Shown: piece after piece, positions 33,901 to 43,704 of the stretch
Numbering within the stretch: the first letter of the stretch is position 1
Layout: each line of letters starts with the position of its first letter
Source: Auriscalpium vulgare
Taxonomy: Eukaryota > Basidiomycota > Agaricomycetes > Russulales > Auriscalpiaceae
Length of the DNA: 64,000 bases
Direction: 5' to 3'
Assembly: GCA_019915015.1 (NCBI GenBank)
Contig: JAHBBC010000050.1
Span: forward strand, 1 to 64,000
Translations under genes and position numbers: made by a program
Notes under the pieces: generated by a model
Told to the model about the DNA's origin: nothing
The model's input: only the letters and a program-made list of their open reading frames with translations
The model's database searches: none

Positions 33901-36900
33901 CCTTGCACCTCTTCTGGAGGCATACGAAGATGTCAGTAGCTTCAAGTTCATAGTATCCCCACGTTACAGCTTCTGATCATTGTCTGCACAGAACCCTCAT
34001 AGTGCATGCCTAGTCTTCGCAAGAGGCGTTATCGAGGGCAAGCATGGCAATTCCTTGTTTGTCGCCTTGATGAACGATCTCGTCAAGAAGAAAGATTTAG
34101 AAGAACGAGGTGTCCCTTTGAACGGCATGCGATATTCAGCCATGACATTGGAGTGGGCGCAAATTATCCACGTCTTAAGCCCGCGAGCATATGAATCCAT
34201 GATGAATGTGCTACCCGTACCCGCAGAACGGACACTCCAGTCAGTGTTTACAAGATTGCATTGATACAATTGACTGATAAATGACCCGAAGGAAACGTCG
34301 TGCGCACGAAGTGCAGTTTCCCATCGGCATCACAGAGGCAACATTTGAATTTATCTACGAACGGCTGAAATCATTGGACTACCTTGTGGGTCCCGTTGGC
34401 CTCGCATGTGATGATACGAAGCTGCTAGAGTCTTTGAGGCCTCACTGGGACCCAATACGAAAGTGCTACGTGCTTCTAGGGAGTCCTGGCGATCCCGTCG
34501 TCGTGAGCGACATCAACACACTCGATGCCCTCATCCGCACCAGGAAGATCGAGAAGGCTAAGAAGGTATGAGTTCTACGAATACTTCGGAGGCATGCAGC
34601 TCACCGACACATGCCAGATACGCGTATGGACCCTCCAGATCCCTCTTCCCGGCGTTCCGACTATCGTCGTTGCGGCGCTCCCTATCTCAGAGTCAAACTC
34701 GGCGGAGCAACTGTTCGTCCACCTGGAATTAATATTGAATGGCCTTCTCTCCCGCAAGATCAACGTTGTATCCTACGCCGCAGACGGCACGGCTGTCGAG
34801 CGCTCCCTTCAACGTCTCCTGGTCGCTCACGCCGTTGCGTACATTGACTACACCCTCAGGCACCCTATTCGCTCACATCGTGACATCAACCTCCACATTC
34901 CTCTCATCGGCGCAGGGCGACAGCCTGTCGCACTCATTCAAGATTCGAACCATGGGCGCAAGACGTACCGGAACAACGCATTCTCAGGTGCCCGGATACT
35001 TACTTTGGGCAGCTATACGACGTCGTACAGCCACTTCCGCCTTGCAGCAATTGAAGCAACAGGGACATTGTTTCGGAGGGATGTCGAGAAACTTGATCGA
35101 CAAGACGACAATGCTGCGACCCGTCTCTTCTCCGGTCATACGCTAGCATGGTTCACCAACGAGCATCGTGAAATGGTCGGCTCGATTATCTACCTCTTTG
35201 TGTTTGGAGAGCTCGTGGATGCATACCAGAATCGATCGATCCCAATTATCGAACGTGTTCGCATGGTGCTGCGTGCGCACTTCTTCATGGAAATGTGGAC
35301 CGACTTCATGGACATCGCGGGCTACCGAAAAGCTCAACACTTCATATCTCCCGAGGCACGCGACATCACAAACTTCCTAGTCGTTGGTTTCCTTCAGTTG
35401 GTGATCATCTATCGGGACCACCTCGACGGCAGATACCCATTGCTGCCCTGGCTTCTATCAACCGAAGTCTGTGAGCATGTCTTCGGCATTTGTCGACAGC
35501 TTGTGAAGGACTTCACCTTGCAAGACTTCTATCATATGATTCCGAAGCTCTCAGTCCGCTTGCGCGAGCATCTCTTCCTTGCAAAGACATCTGAGGGCAA
35601 GGAAAGAGCGAATGGATACAATCATACCTATACCGACAATCGACATCTCGACCTCCATGCCCTCTCCACATTCCCTTCTGATCACGACATTGAGCAAGCA
35701 ACACAACAGGCCCATTCGGAGGCAGCGAATCTGTGGGACGCTCTCGTACTAGACCCGGATTTTCTGGACAAATTGCAGAATCAAGCTCACCGTGTTCGCG
35801 CATTCCCATCGTTGTCGAGTTGGTATTCGCAGGAGGCTTGGGATGCAATCTATGGCCAGTCCGATTCCGAAGACGAGGGTCCTGAGATGGACGAAGACGA
35901 GCCCGAGATGCTCCAGATTGAAAATGGGTTGAAGAAGGCAGAGAATGCAGACGGAGTTGGTGCGGTCTTCGACCAGCAGTTGAACGATTTGACTTGCGCA
36001 GCAGCTGCCTTATGCGTCCAGAGCACTGTCGACATGTTCGTGTTTTGTCCTCCTCTCACCGCCGATAGATCTTACAGAGTCTAACCCTCACATTACTAGA
36101 CTGCAATTGCCTGAAGACACAGCGGATGCAACACGCAAAGACGCTGCACATATAGGGAAGATCCTCGCCCAGTCGCTCCCTGCTGTGTCCGACCCCGACG
36201 AGCGCAGGACCTTCCAGGACACAGTGATCTCTGCTGAATTCGATCTCGAACAGCTCGCAGTCATCCGCCGGTCGCATCATACCAGACAGGCTGAGAAAGG
36301 TGTCCGAACAAAGGCCTTCAAGTCCTCGGAAGATCTACCACCTTCCTCTGATAACGGTCCACCCGCCCAGTCAACGCTCTCCGAGAAAAAACGCCTTCTG
36401 CAGTTGGTCAAGGATGTTCTCAAGCGTCAAGAAGAGCGCGGTGTTACAGAGCGCGGTGTTACCACGGGCGCGGGTCGGTCGATGCGCTGGCGGCAGCCAG
36501 CTGCGGGCGGTCGAGACGGAGCAATCAACGGCGAAGAAGCTGTTGCTCCTGCACCAGGGACGGCTGCAAACGCGGCTGAGGTCGCTGCAAATGCATCGTA
36601 TCAGGTGCGTCTGCTAGTGTTGTATGAGTGCACATACATGGTATTGACGTCCGCCAGGCTGAACGGAGGCGAGCAGCGATCTTCGCAAAGCATCACGTCC
36701 CCAAGGTCGCACACTCGGCCAATGTCACGCCGCTCAAACACCTCTACGCTGCTCACACTGGCATGCCGCCTTCTTATGGCTTGGTTCTTGTTGATGAGGC
36801 AATCTGCCTTGCAGAAGGTGCGTCGTAATCTTCAACATGACTCGGCATGCGCTGATGGCTGGTTAGTCCTGACCATGTACGAGAAGTCGGCCGGTAAGAA

Positions 36901-37234
36901 CGGCAAACATGGTTGGGCTTCGGACACGTCTCGCATCACCGCTCTTTCTTACATCGCTGTGAGACTGTTCAAGCCGGTCCGACACAACCAATTCTCCCTC
37001 GCCGATCCTAGCAAGATCCCTCGGTTCGCCTTCCTGAAACCGTCCTACTTCCTGTATGCCCTCGACCATCCCCTCCAAACCTCGGGCTCAACACTAGCTT
37101 TGGTAAAATCTGATGGCGCGTGCTATGTCGCCCTCAAGCAGAACGTCGCGAATATCGCTCGTGCTATCAAGGAGCTTAGTGGGAGGGTCAAGGCGGGTCT
37201 TGAACAGGCGGGTGACGATGAACCAGATGAATAG
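30971..37234 (+). CDS. ULP1-like peptidase + zinc finger + RNase H-fold transposase fusion
   Basis: Eight exons: 30971-31897, 31956-33931, 33992-34239, 34292-34565, 34618-36035, 36100-36604, 36658-36817, 36867-37234. Allowing one missing T in the run 31223-31227 the total is 5,877 nt, giving 1,958 residues. Residues ~1-415 end in a ULP1/C48-type core: His in KHFVVVKID, Asp in YGDGL, Gln and Cys in ARQTDHVSCGVIAVNAV. A disordered, basic linker follows. A zinc finger (CSRCNKYM...HTKAFKQHQKVC) is near residue 755. The transposase-like half carries ACDDTKLL, SYAADGTAVE and STEVCEHVFGICRQ, plausible D-D-E residues with a large helical insertion between the second D and E. ULP1 core and zinc finger lie in one uninterrupted ORF, so their linkage is directly seen; the transposase is joined by in-phase introns. 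Two separate genes remain possible but need extra starts and stops not seen. Confidence 0.78.
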
Positions 37235-37441
37235 GTCAGTTTGACAGGCCTCTGCGCATCCGTAGTACATCCCCTCCTGCCTGCACGCAAAGCGGAGCTT
37301 TTTACAATAAACTACGATTTTTTTGAAGCTATGATCCTATCCGTGGTAGCTACGGACCCCAAACGGAGGTCTGAGGGGCGAATGGTAGCTGGAAGGGGTC
37401 GCGAGCCGCAAAAAAAAATGGTAGTTGACCCCGTTTGGCGG

Positions 37442-37473
37442 ATCATACCCCTGGCATGAGTTACGGGGGTCCT
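37442..37473 (-). repeat. Right terminal inverted repeat (32 bp)
   Basis: Reverse complement of the left terminal repeat with one mismatch; ends GGGGGTCCT at the target-site duplication. Confidence 0.93.
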
Positions 37474-37481
37474 GAATAAGC
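37474..37481. repeat. 8-bp target-site duplication, right copy
   Basis: GAATAAGC directly after the right terminal repeat, identical to 30605-30612. Confidence 0.93.
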
Positions 37482-37782
37482 ACACCCGAAACCAAATGCG
37501 AAGTGCAAGGTAGTTGGAAGTTCTCCTCTGCAGAACTGCTGCCGGCACCGTGGCGGCAAATGGCGAAAGGATTGTATCTGACTGAACGTCCTTGCATCTC
37601 GCTATGAACGAAGTGGCCTAGGTTGGTGCAGATTTTTGCGAAGGCAATCTGAATCGACTTGTCTGCGCTTCGAGGCGATGATATGACGGATGTGACTTCG
37701 GGCAGGATGGCGGCCAAGAGCGTCGATGATATACAACTTATCCTCAGCGCATTGCCTCCGGTTCACTCTCGTCATGTATTGC
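37482..37782. other. Short spacer, no gene seen
   Basis: About 300 bp between the transposon and the second duplication block; no coding signal or repeat recognised. Confidence 0.6.
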
Positions 37783-39545
37783 CATCAAGCCATTACAAAA
37801 TACATCCATCCAGTAGCAGATTCCGGTCGGCCGAGCGACCATGCTCCACCGCATGCACAGCAGTAAGCAAAGCAATATACCAAAACGTCGGTCAGACCGT
37901 CCATCGGCGTCTCGCGTCGCGCGGCCTCACCGGTAAATGTGTAGAGATCGAGGTTGGCGTGGTGCGATTAGAGTAAGAGAGAGTTGATGAGCGCTAGGGC
38001 CATGTGATGCAGTCGAGTCGGTGTCATCAGTCGGGAGTCGGTGATCGTGAGTGGGATGTGAGGGTCGGACGCTGTTGAGCACTTAGAACTTCTGTATGAC
38101 GGCGACCGAGAAATCGGCGAAGTATGCGTCTTGGTCCGTGGGAGATGCCCAATCAGAGGTATGGCCTGTCGAGCACGAGATTGCATCAGCAATCGGGCAT
38201 CTCACAGAGCACCATGTAGCACATACCTCCAAAGAAGGTCTGGATCTGCATGCCTTGAAGCCGGGATGACGCCTTGTCGGCAATAATCAAGCCCGTCACT
38301 GAGATGACAGACTGGCCGTTGGCGAATAGCTCGATTTCGGCATTCGCCTGGCCGGGGTCGTTGAGGCGCACGCGCTGACTGACGGTGGTCCATTTGCCGG
38401 GCGTAAAGTGGAACGCGCCACGACCCACAGACGCGCCGTAAGTTGGGTTGCATTCAGAGAAAGGCGGGACGGTGCACTGCTTCTGATTCGCGGCGTACTG
38501 GGGCTCGTCGTACGGGGGCAGGTAGGTGTAAACCTCGCCAGCGCCGTTTATACGCCACATGAGGCGGGTGGAGAAGCAGTCGGCGTCCCGGCTACCACCG
38601 GAGCAGGTAGCCGCAACAGCGGGGCTGATACCACCGTCTGAAAAGCGAACATAAGTTCACGGTTGGGCATGATGTTCAAAGGTTGAAAGTACTTACAGAA
38701 ACCAGGAAGTTTGCCGCCCATGTTGAACTCGAAGCCCTCGGGAAAGAATACTGAATAGCCAAAAGTCGCCTCCTTTGCGGAGGTGAGGGCGGCATTGAGG
38801 CTGGCAGGCCCGGCCGCGTACATATCAAAGCCACCTGGGGGACCGGAGCCGAACGTCCACGATCCTTTGCTGTAGTGGGCCTGCATGGCAAGCTTGGAGT
38901 TGGGTCCGGGCGACTGCACGTACGGATGGGGGAGACTGGAAATCTCCTTGGTTGGGTGGAGGGTACCGTCAGAGAGAGGCAGACCACCCGGCGCGCCGGC
39001 GACCGTGGTGAACGACACCAAGCCCGTGGAAACGGGGAAGAGTTCCTTGAGGAGCGCGGCAATACTGCCCGGGGATCCTGACTGGGTAGAAGCAGGCGGA
39101 GCACTGGAGGTACTGGAGGGCTTGGGTGCGGAGGAAATACTGCCCGGGGATCCTGACTGGGTAGAAACAGGCGGAGCACTGGAGGTACCGGGGGGATAGG
39201 GTGCGGAGAAAGATGTATGATGCCGACCGGCTGCAAGGTCATTCTTGGCCGTCAACGACGACTTGACAACAACAAAGCTGGACACTGCCGGGGATGGGGA
39301 GACCATCGGAATGGCGGAGGAAATGGAGGCGAGGGTGAAGAGAACGAGGGAAACAGTGATGGGGGAGTACATTGCGGGCGTGGAACTCAGAGAGTAAAGT
39401 GCAGACGGGCGACTTTAGGGAGGACAACACCGGACAAGGAGATTGGGGGAAGACCTGGGAGACCACCGTTTGTTTTTCCTACCTTTTGTACATCGACATC
39501 GATGTCGGCTTGGTATCCATCCGCGTCCATATCTCGACGCGTCTC
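37783..39545. repeat. Segmental duplication, copy 2 (lyase gene plus flanks)
   Basis: Same order and orientation as 28349-30060, starting at the same CATCAAGCCATTA in the 3' flank and ending in the promoter. The first copy starts about 9.4 kb earlier. The transposon occupies most of the spacer between the two blocks but not their edges. Confidence 0.85.
38083..39372 (-). CDS. Secreted polysaccharide lyase family 14-like protein, copy 2
   Basis: Three exons (39372-38697, 38637-38227, 38165-38083); 1,170 nt, giving 389 residues. Intron positions and phases are those of the paralogue at 28646-29900. Signal peptide MYSPITVSLVLFTLASISSA. The linker differs: it lacks the His/Arg-rich segment of copy 1 and contains a partly duplicated unit (SAPPASTQSGSPGSI, with the variant SAPPVSTQSGSPGSI). 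The domain keeps GYSVFFPEGFEFNMGGKLPG, YGASVGRGAFHFTPGKW and RVRLNDPGQANAEIELFANG. Reading frame and splice sites are intact, so both copies are probably functional, with the linker evolving faster than the domain. Substrate unknown. Confidence 0.8.
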
Positions 39546-39640
39546 CCCTCACCTGAGGCCTGGTCACGGAGTCCTCCTTGCGCTGGCTCTTCCGGCTAGG
39601 CTTGCGCTATAGGTGTAAGGCGGCTGCCTTCCAGAAGAAT

Positions 39641-39680
39641 GAGGATAGGGTTAGGAGAATGAGGATAGGGTTAGGAGAAG
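39641..39680. repeat. Two 20-bp direct repeats
   Basis: GAGGATAGGGTTAGGAGAAT twice in tandem (last base differs), in the gap 39546-39915 between the lyase promoter and the first gypsy gag. This gap should contain any 5' LTR of the gypsy element, but I could not match it to the element's 3' side. Confidence 0.85.
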
Positions 39681-39915
39681 TAGGGGTTATTGGTCAGCGA
39701 GGGGACATAGCGCGAGCGTGCCCGAGAGGACGGGCAGCTCTTTTCACACTGTACCTATTCCATCTCAATCGCAGACGGGATATTGTGTACTACGTGTGAT
39801 CTAAGAGCCCCACACCCTTACACTTTTTTACACAACCATAGCGTTTGCTACGAGATACATAGATACAGACTGAAAACAGTCAGACAAGTACATAGCGAGT
39901 GTCATCCGAAGTCGG

Positions 39916-42900
39916 ATGAAAGCATCCACCCCGTACCCTTACTCGAAAGTGCCCAAACCGGGTCGTACCACTACCAACTCACGTAAAGCAGGATCCGAGA
40001 GTGGATTGACGTCCAACAGAGTACGTATGTCGAGTCAACAGACCCGCAATGAGAACGGGGAGGCAAACAAGCGAGCGGGCGAACTACCGGCCCGCCCGAT
40101 CCCGGGAAGGGAGAGCGAAGAGGTAGTCGATAAGAGTATACGCACCGAAATGGAGGAAGGGGAAATAGAGGATGCGAGTACGTCGAAAGACAAAGGCAAG
40201 CAGAAAGCTGCCCGACCAGCGTCACCCCGAGAAGGGGACGAGGATACTAGAGAGACGCTGTTGAAAATGTTAGAAGAATTTAACCAGACCATCGACGAGA
40301 ACATTACCGTCACGAATGGGGCGATCGACATGGCGGCAGAGGCCATGAAACGCGCGAATGCGGCGCGCGACAGTACACAGCAGCTAAAAGATCGATGGGC
40401 TAGCGTGCGCAATAAGTTGCGGATGTACAACGGGTTGGAGACGCTCGACGAGGAGCGTGCACTAGCCTCGGACAACCGCGAGAGCACGGCTAAACATGAG
40501 GAGATATGGGTTAGCGAGCTGAGACTGGACGAGGAGCCTAAATTCAAATACATGGGCTTCACGTATACGCTAGCAGAACTGCTCGCGCCTAGGCGAGAAG
40601 ACGAATCCGTGGAGAGTCACGCGTATCGCGAGGAAGTCGCGAATGGCTACTTCGAATGGAAGAAGAATGCCAGAGCGAAGCTGATAGCCACGTATGAGGG
40701 CCTGCTCACGGAGAAGGAACTGGAACAGGATAACCTTACCGTGAAAGAGATAGAGAAAATGCTAGTCAAGCAGGCGGACGGCGGTGCAGACCGCGACGAA
40801 AGGCGTCAGAGAGACCTGGAGCGAGGAGCAGTGGTTTATGGGTCCATAGAAGCAGCCACTAGAGTATGGGACGAGAGCCTAAAAAGGGGCGAACGTGAAG
40901 CGTTCAAGAACAGACCGGGCAAAGAGCGCAACAAGCGCAACGAAGTGCCTGATGATAATGGGCACCAGGGGCGAGACCGGGACCGTGGAGTGTCCAACGA
41001 GCCGGAGGGTAGAGGCGATGACAGACGCGAGTCGAACGTTGACCGATACGACGAACGCCGTAACGAGCGCCGAAGAGAGCGTGACGATCGTGGCGAAAGG
41101 CGTCGTAACGACGGGGAACGAGACGACCGCTCCGACAGTCGCCGGAACGACGGGAGGAGAGACAGTCAGTCCGAGGATCGCAGAAGAGGCGATGAGCGCA
41201 CATGGAATGCAGGGGGCGCACCAGGAGGGGACGACCCCGATGACTCCTCGGATGGCGACAACGGGTCGATCCCTGGACGTCGAACCGGCATACCACACGG
41301 CAACGCGCACAATGGGCGCAGGGTCGACGCAAGTCGACGGGAAATCACGCCAGACTATCAAGCTGGCGGCCGCGACAGCGCGGCGGTGATGAAAATTAGG
41401 CAGACTGTGAGAGAGGGACTCACTGAGGAGCTACCAGAACTGCCGAAGGGGTTCAAGGTACCCACGCAGCCCAAATACGATGGGTCAGACAAACCCGAGA
41501 GGTTCGGCACCTTCACGACCGACTTCATAACGTGGGTACAGTTGAGCCGTCTAGTAGACCCGAAATATCGGGCGGCGCAGATCATGTCGCTAGGGACGGC
41601 GCTCGAAGGAGAAGCGTCAGAATGGTACATGCAGGAGATAAAAGACCCCGAGCGACAAAAACGCACGTGGAATCTAGAAGAGGCGATAGTCGCCCTGTAT
41701 GGACGGTTCATCCACAAGGCGTCGATACAGGAGGCATTTGTTAACTTCCGAAAGACGCGGTACGATCCTGATAGAGGATTAGTAGCGTACTATAAGGACC
41801 TCAGAAAATGGGCCCAGCGCATGGCGGAACACCCGGACAGCTATACCTTCAATCGTAAACTCATGCAAGGGATCCCACAGCACCTGCTAGGGCCTGCAAT
41901 GCTGAGCCGCAATCTGAGTGCGGAGTACTCAACGGCAGAAGAGATAATGGACGCAGTAATTGCGGTACAGGACCGAGACGAATTTCTGAGCACACTCACG
42001 CGCGGAAGGCGCGTCGCAGTTGAAGAGGCCCAGACGGCCACGCGCAGAGGGCAAGGGTTCAGGGATCGTAGGTCGGGAGCACAGCATCGAACGAAGCCGT
42101 CAGATGCGCCACATAATAAAGTGGCTGCAGACCAGCCAGTGCACAGTACGGTGCCCACAAAAGCGGGGGTAGCGGAGCGTGGAGCTGACGGGCGTAATGG
42201 GCCGAATGGGTATAACAAAGCCGCCAAACCCGGACGGTTTGATACAAGAAACAGACCCAGCGGCGCAGGGAGGAGTAGGCCGAACGGCGGTAATGGGGTG
42301 ACCTGTTATGCATGCGGCCAGATTGGCCATTACTCGTCCGATCCCAAGTGCCCGCAATACGGGAAGGCACCGCAAGTGCCTAGACTACATGCGGTGCATG
42401 CGGAAGCCGCAAGCGCGGCTGGCGGAGGGGATGACAGACCAGTCTCGATGGAAGTCATAGAGGTAGACGATGACGACCAGGGAGAACTGAAGGACGACAG
42501 CGCCAGCGTCGTGGAAGTCTGCTCAGATTATGAGAGCGAGTATGATGGCTCGCAGTACGACCCAGATGAACAACCAACGGGGGCCGAGGAGTACGAGACC
42601 GACGATGAGTTCGACGACGTACAGTACTTCGGGGGAATGACCTTGGGGGATGACCGGCGTCAGTTGGAACAAGGGAGACTGTTGGACGAACAGAGGCGCG
42701 CCCACCAGGAAAGGGAAGCTCACCAACAGCAGCATAAAGCTGACGCCTGGATGGACGGATGGAAGACCGCCCTCCAGACTGTTGAGAACGCACTAGACGA
42801 CGTGCTTGATGACCGTGCACCGTCCAGTACGGCCGAATCGATACTACTCGTCAGCGAAATCCGTGACATAGTTCGTGGTATGAGCCACATAGTCCCAGTG

Positions 42901-43671
42901 GAGTATACGCACTGGTTCGGGATGACGCAAGGTCATCCACACGCGCCCAATGTGGTCGCTGACATGCTGTCAAGACGATCCGCAAGCGTACCAATACTTC
43001 CAGGGAGCAGCGATGACGAGTACGCCGACATGCCCGACCTGGTGAGCCTAGGCTCGGAGTACGAGGTTGAGGAACAACTGCACGTGCTGTCCGTTAATGC
43101 GGATAAAACATCAGTAGACCTTGATCACGCACCGCCATTTGCGAAGGACCGCGTGTATCGTTCAGCGATCACTCGATCATACCCAACGGGCGTGCGGCCG
43201 GTGCGCAACGCACAGAATCAGCTATGCCTCGCGGCGTATGTGACCATTAATGGGCATCGTGCGATGGCACTGTTCGACAGTGGGTCGACCGCTGACCTGG
43301 TCAGTCCGGACTTCGCGCGAGTAGCGAACTTACCGTTATTTGTGCTCGAGAAACCCGTGCCATTGCAACTGGGTTGTGTTGGCAGTCGGTCCGCGATCAA
43401 CTTTGGCACCGAACCGTCGATTCAGTTCGGAGGTGTCGATCGTACGTGGTACTTTGATGTGGCTAACATTGACCGATACGATGTGATCATTGGTACCCCG
43501 TTCTTGTCGATTATCGGTGTTGTCTTGAATTTCCGGCGTCGAGAGATAACGTCGCCGCACGAATCCGTGCGCGCCCTCTTGGAGGGGGAGGAACCTAGGC
43601 TCGAACGAGCAAAGGTTAAAAGAGTTATGAAGACGATGCCGAAAGAGGATAATCATCGGAAGGATGAATGA
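39916..43671 (+). CDS. Gag-protease polyprotein of gypsy element 1
   Basis: 1,251 residues if started at 39916; an internal Met at 40027 (MSSQQTRNENGE) is the likelier start. The N-terminal third is helical and charged, with Arg/Asp/Glu-rich repeats at about residues 340-470. A retrotransposon Gag (capsid-like) region lies at about 515-690 (YDGSDKPERFGTFTTDFITW, EGEASEWYMQEI). A CCHC zinc knuckle (CYACGQIGHYSSDPKC) is near residue 796. An acidic spacer precedes the aspartic protease with ALFDSGSTADLVSPDFA near residue 1118 and DVIIGTPFLSIIGV near 1190. Gag packages element RNA and the protease cuts the polyprotein. It ends in TGA directly followed by CTA, in frame with pol. Confidence 0.9.
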   Translation: MKASTPYPYSKVPKPGRTTTNSRKAGSESGLTSNRVRMSSQQTRNENGEANKRAGELPARPIPGRESEEVVDKSIRTEMEEGEIEDASTSKDKGKQKAARPASPREGDEDTRETLLKMLEEFNQTIDENITVTNGAIDMAAEAMKRANAARDSTQQLKDRWASVRNKLRMYNGLETLDEERALASDNRESTAKHEEIWVSELRLDEEPKFKYMGFTYTLAELLAPRREDESVESHAYREEVANGYFEWKKNARAKLIATYEGLLTEKELEQDNLTVKEIEKMLVKQADGGADRDERRQRDLERGAVVYGSIEAATRVWDESLKRGEREAFKNRPGKERNKRNEVPDDNGHQGRDRDRGVSNEPEGRGDDRRESNVDRYDERRNERRRERDDRGERRRNDGERDDRSDSRRNDGRRDSQSEDRRRGDERTWNAGGAPGGDDPDDSSDGDNGSIPGRRTGIPHGNAHNGRRVDASRREITPDYQAGGRDSAAVMKIRQTVREGLTEELPELPKGFKVPTQPKYDGSDKPERFGTFTTDFITWVQLSRLVDPKYRAAQIMSLGTALEGEASEWYMQEIKDPERQKRTWNLEEAIVALYGRFIHKASIQEAFVNFRKTRYDPDRGLVAYYKDLRKWAQRMAEHPDSYTFNRKLMQGIPQHLLGPAMLSRNLSAEYSTAEEIMDAVIAVQDRDEFLSTLTRGRRVAVEEAQTATRRGQGFRDRRSGAQHRTKPSDAPHNKVAADQPVHSTVPTKAGVAERGADGRNGPNGYNKAAKPGRFDTRNRPSGAGRSRPNGGNGVTCYACGQIGHYSSDPKCPQYGKAPQVPRLHAVHAEAASAAGGGDDRPVSMEVIEVDDDDQGELKDDSASVVEVCSDYESEYDGSQYDPDEQPTGAEEYETDDEFDDVQYFGGMTLGDDRRQLEQGRLLDEQRRAHQEREAHQQQHKADAWMDGWKTALQTVENALDDVLDDRAPSSTAESILLVSEIRDIVRGMSHIVPVEYTHWFGMTQGHPHAPNVVADMLSRRSASVPILPGSSDDEYADMPDLVSLGSEYEVEEQLHVLSVNADKTSVDLDHAPPFAKDRVYRSAITRSYPTGVRPVRNAQNQLCLAAYVTINGHRAMALFDSGSTADLVSPDFARVANLPLFVLEKPVPLQLGCVGSRSAINFGTEPSIQFGGVDRTWYFDVANIDRYDVIIGTPFLSIIGVVLNFRRREITSPHESVRALLEGEEPRLERAKVKRVMKTMPKEDNHRKDE

Positions 43672-43674
43672 CTA
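43669..43674 (+). promoter_or_regulatory. Candidate stop-codon readthrough site (TGA CTA) between gag-pro and pol
   Basis: The gag-pro ORF and pol ORF are in the same frame (43705 minus 39916 is divisible by 3). The only interruption is TGA at 43669-43671, and no other stop lies in the 33 nt before pol's first ATG. UGA followed by CUA is a known leaky context in other eukaryotic and viral messages. The same single-TGA arrangement occurs in gypsy element 2. Confidence 0.6.
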
Positions 43675-43704
43675 CCCACAGCAGAGATACCTGCGGTATC
43701 GGCA

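Larger units (their letters stand above)
30613..37473 (+). mobile_element. Complete 6,861-bp TIR DNA transposon encoding a ULP1-peptidase/transposase fusion
   Basis: The element is bounded by 32-bp terminal inverted repeats starting AGGACCCCCGTAACTCA and by a perfect 8-bp target-site duplication. It carries one plus-strand multi-exon gene (30971-37234) that fills it. Direct GGTAGY-type motifs recur near both ends (left at about 30654, 30698, 30744 and 30782; right at about 37344, 37383 and 37421) and may be transposase-binding sites. Eight-bp duplications occur in hAT, P and some KDZ-type elements, but the protein did not let me place it in any of these. Intact ends, an intact duplication and a nearly uninterrupted reading frame point to recent insertion and possible activity. 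Confidence 0.93.

Noticed and set aside
34292..36035. KDZ-type (Kyakuja/Dileera/Zisupton) assignment of the TIR element
   Set aside because: The 8-bp duplication would fit, but the YD-A-C-type motif I expect in KDZ transposases is not seen, so I leave the family open.
39641..39680. Telomere-like AGGGTTAG repeats
   Set aside because: Only two 20-bp units, not a run of TTAGGG; it is an internal minisatellite, not telomeric sequence.
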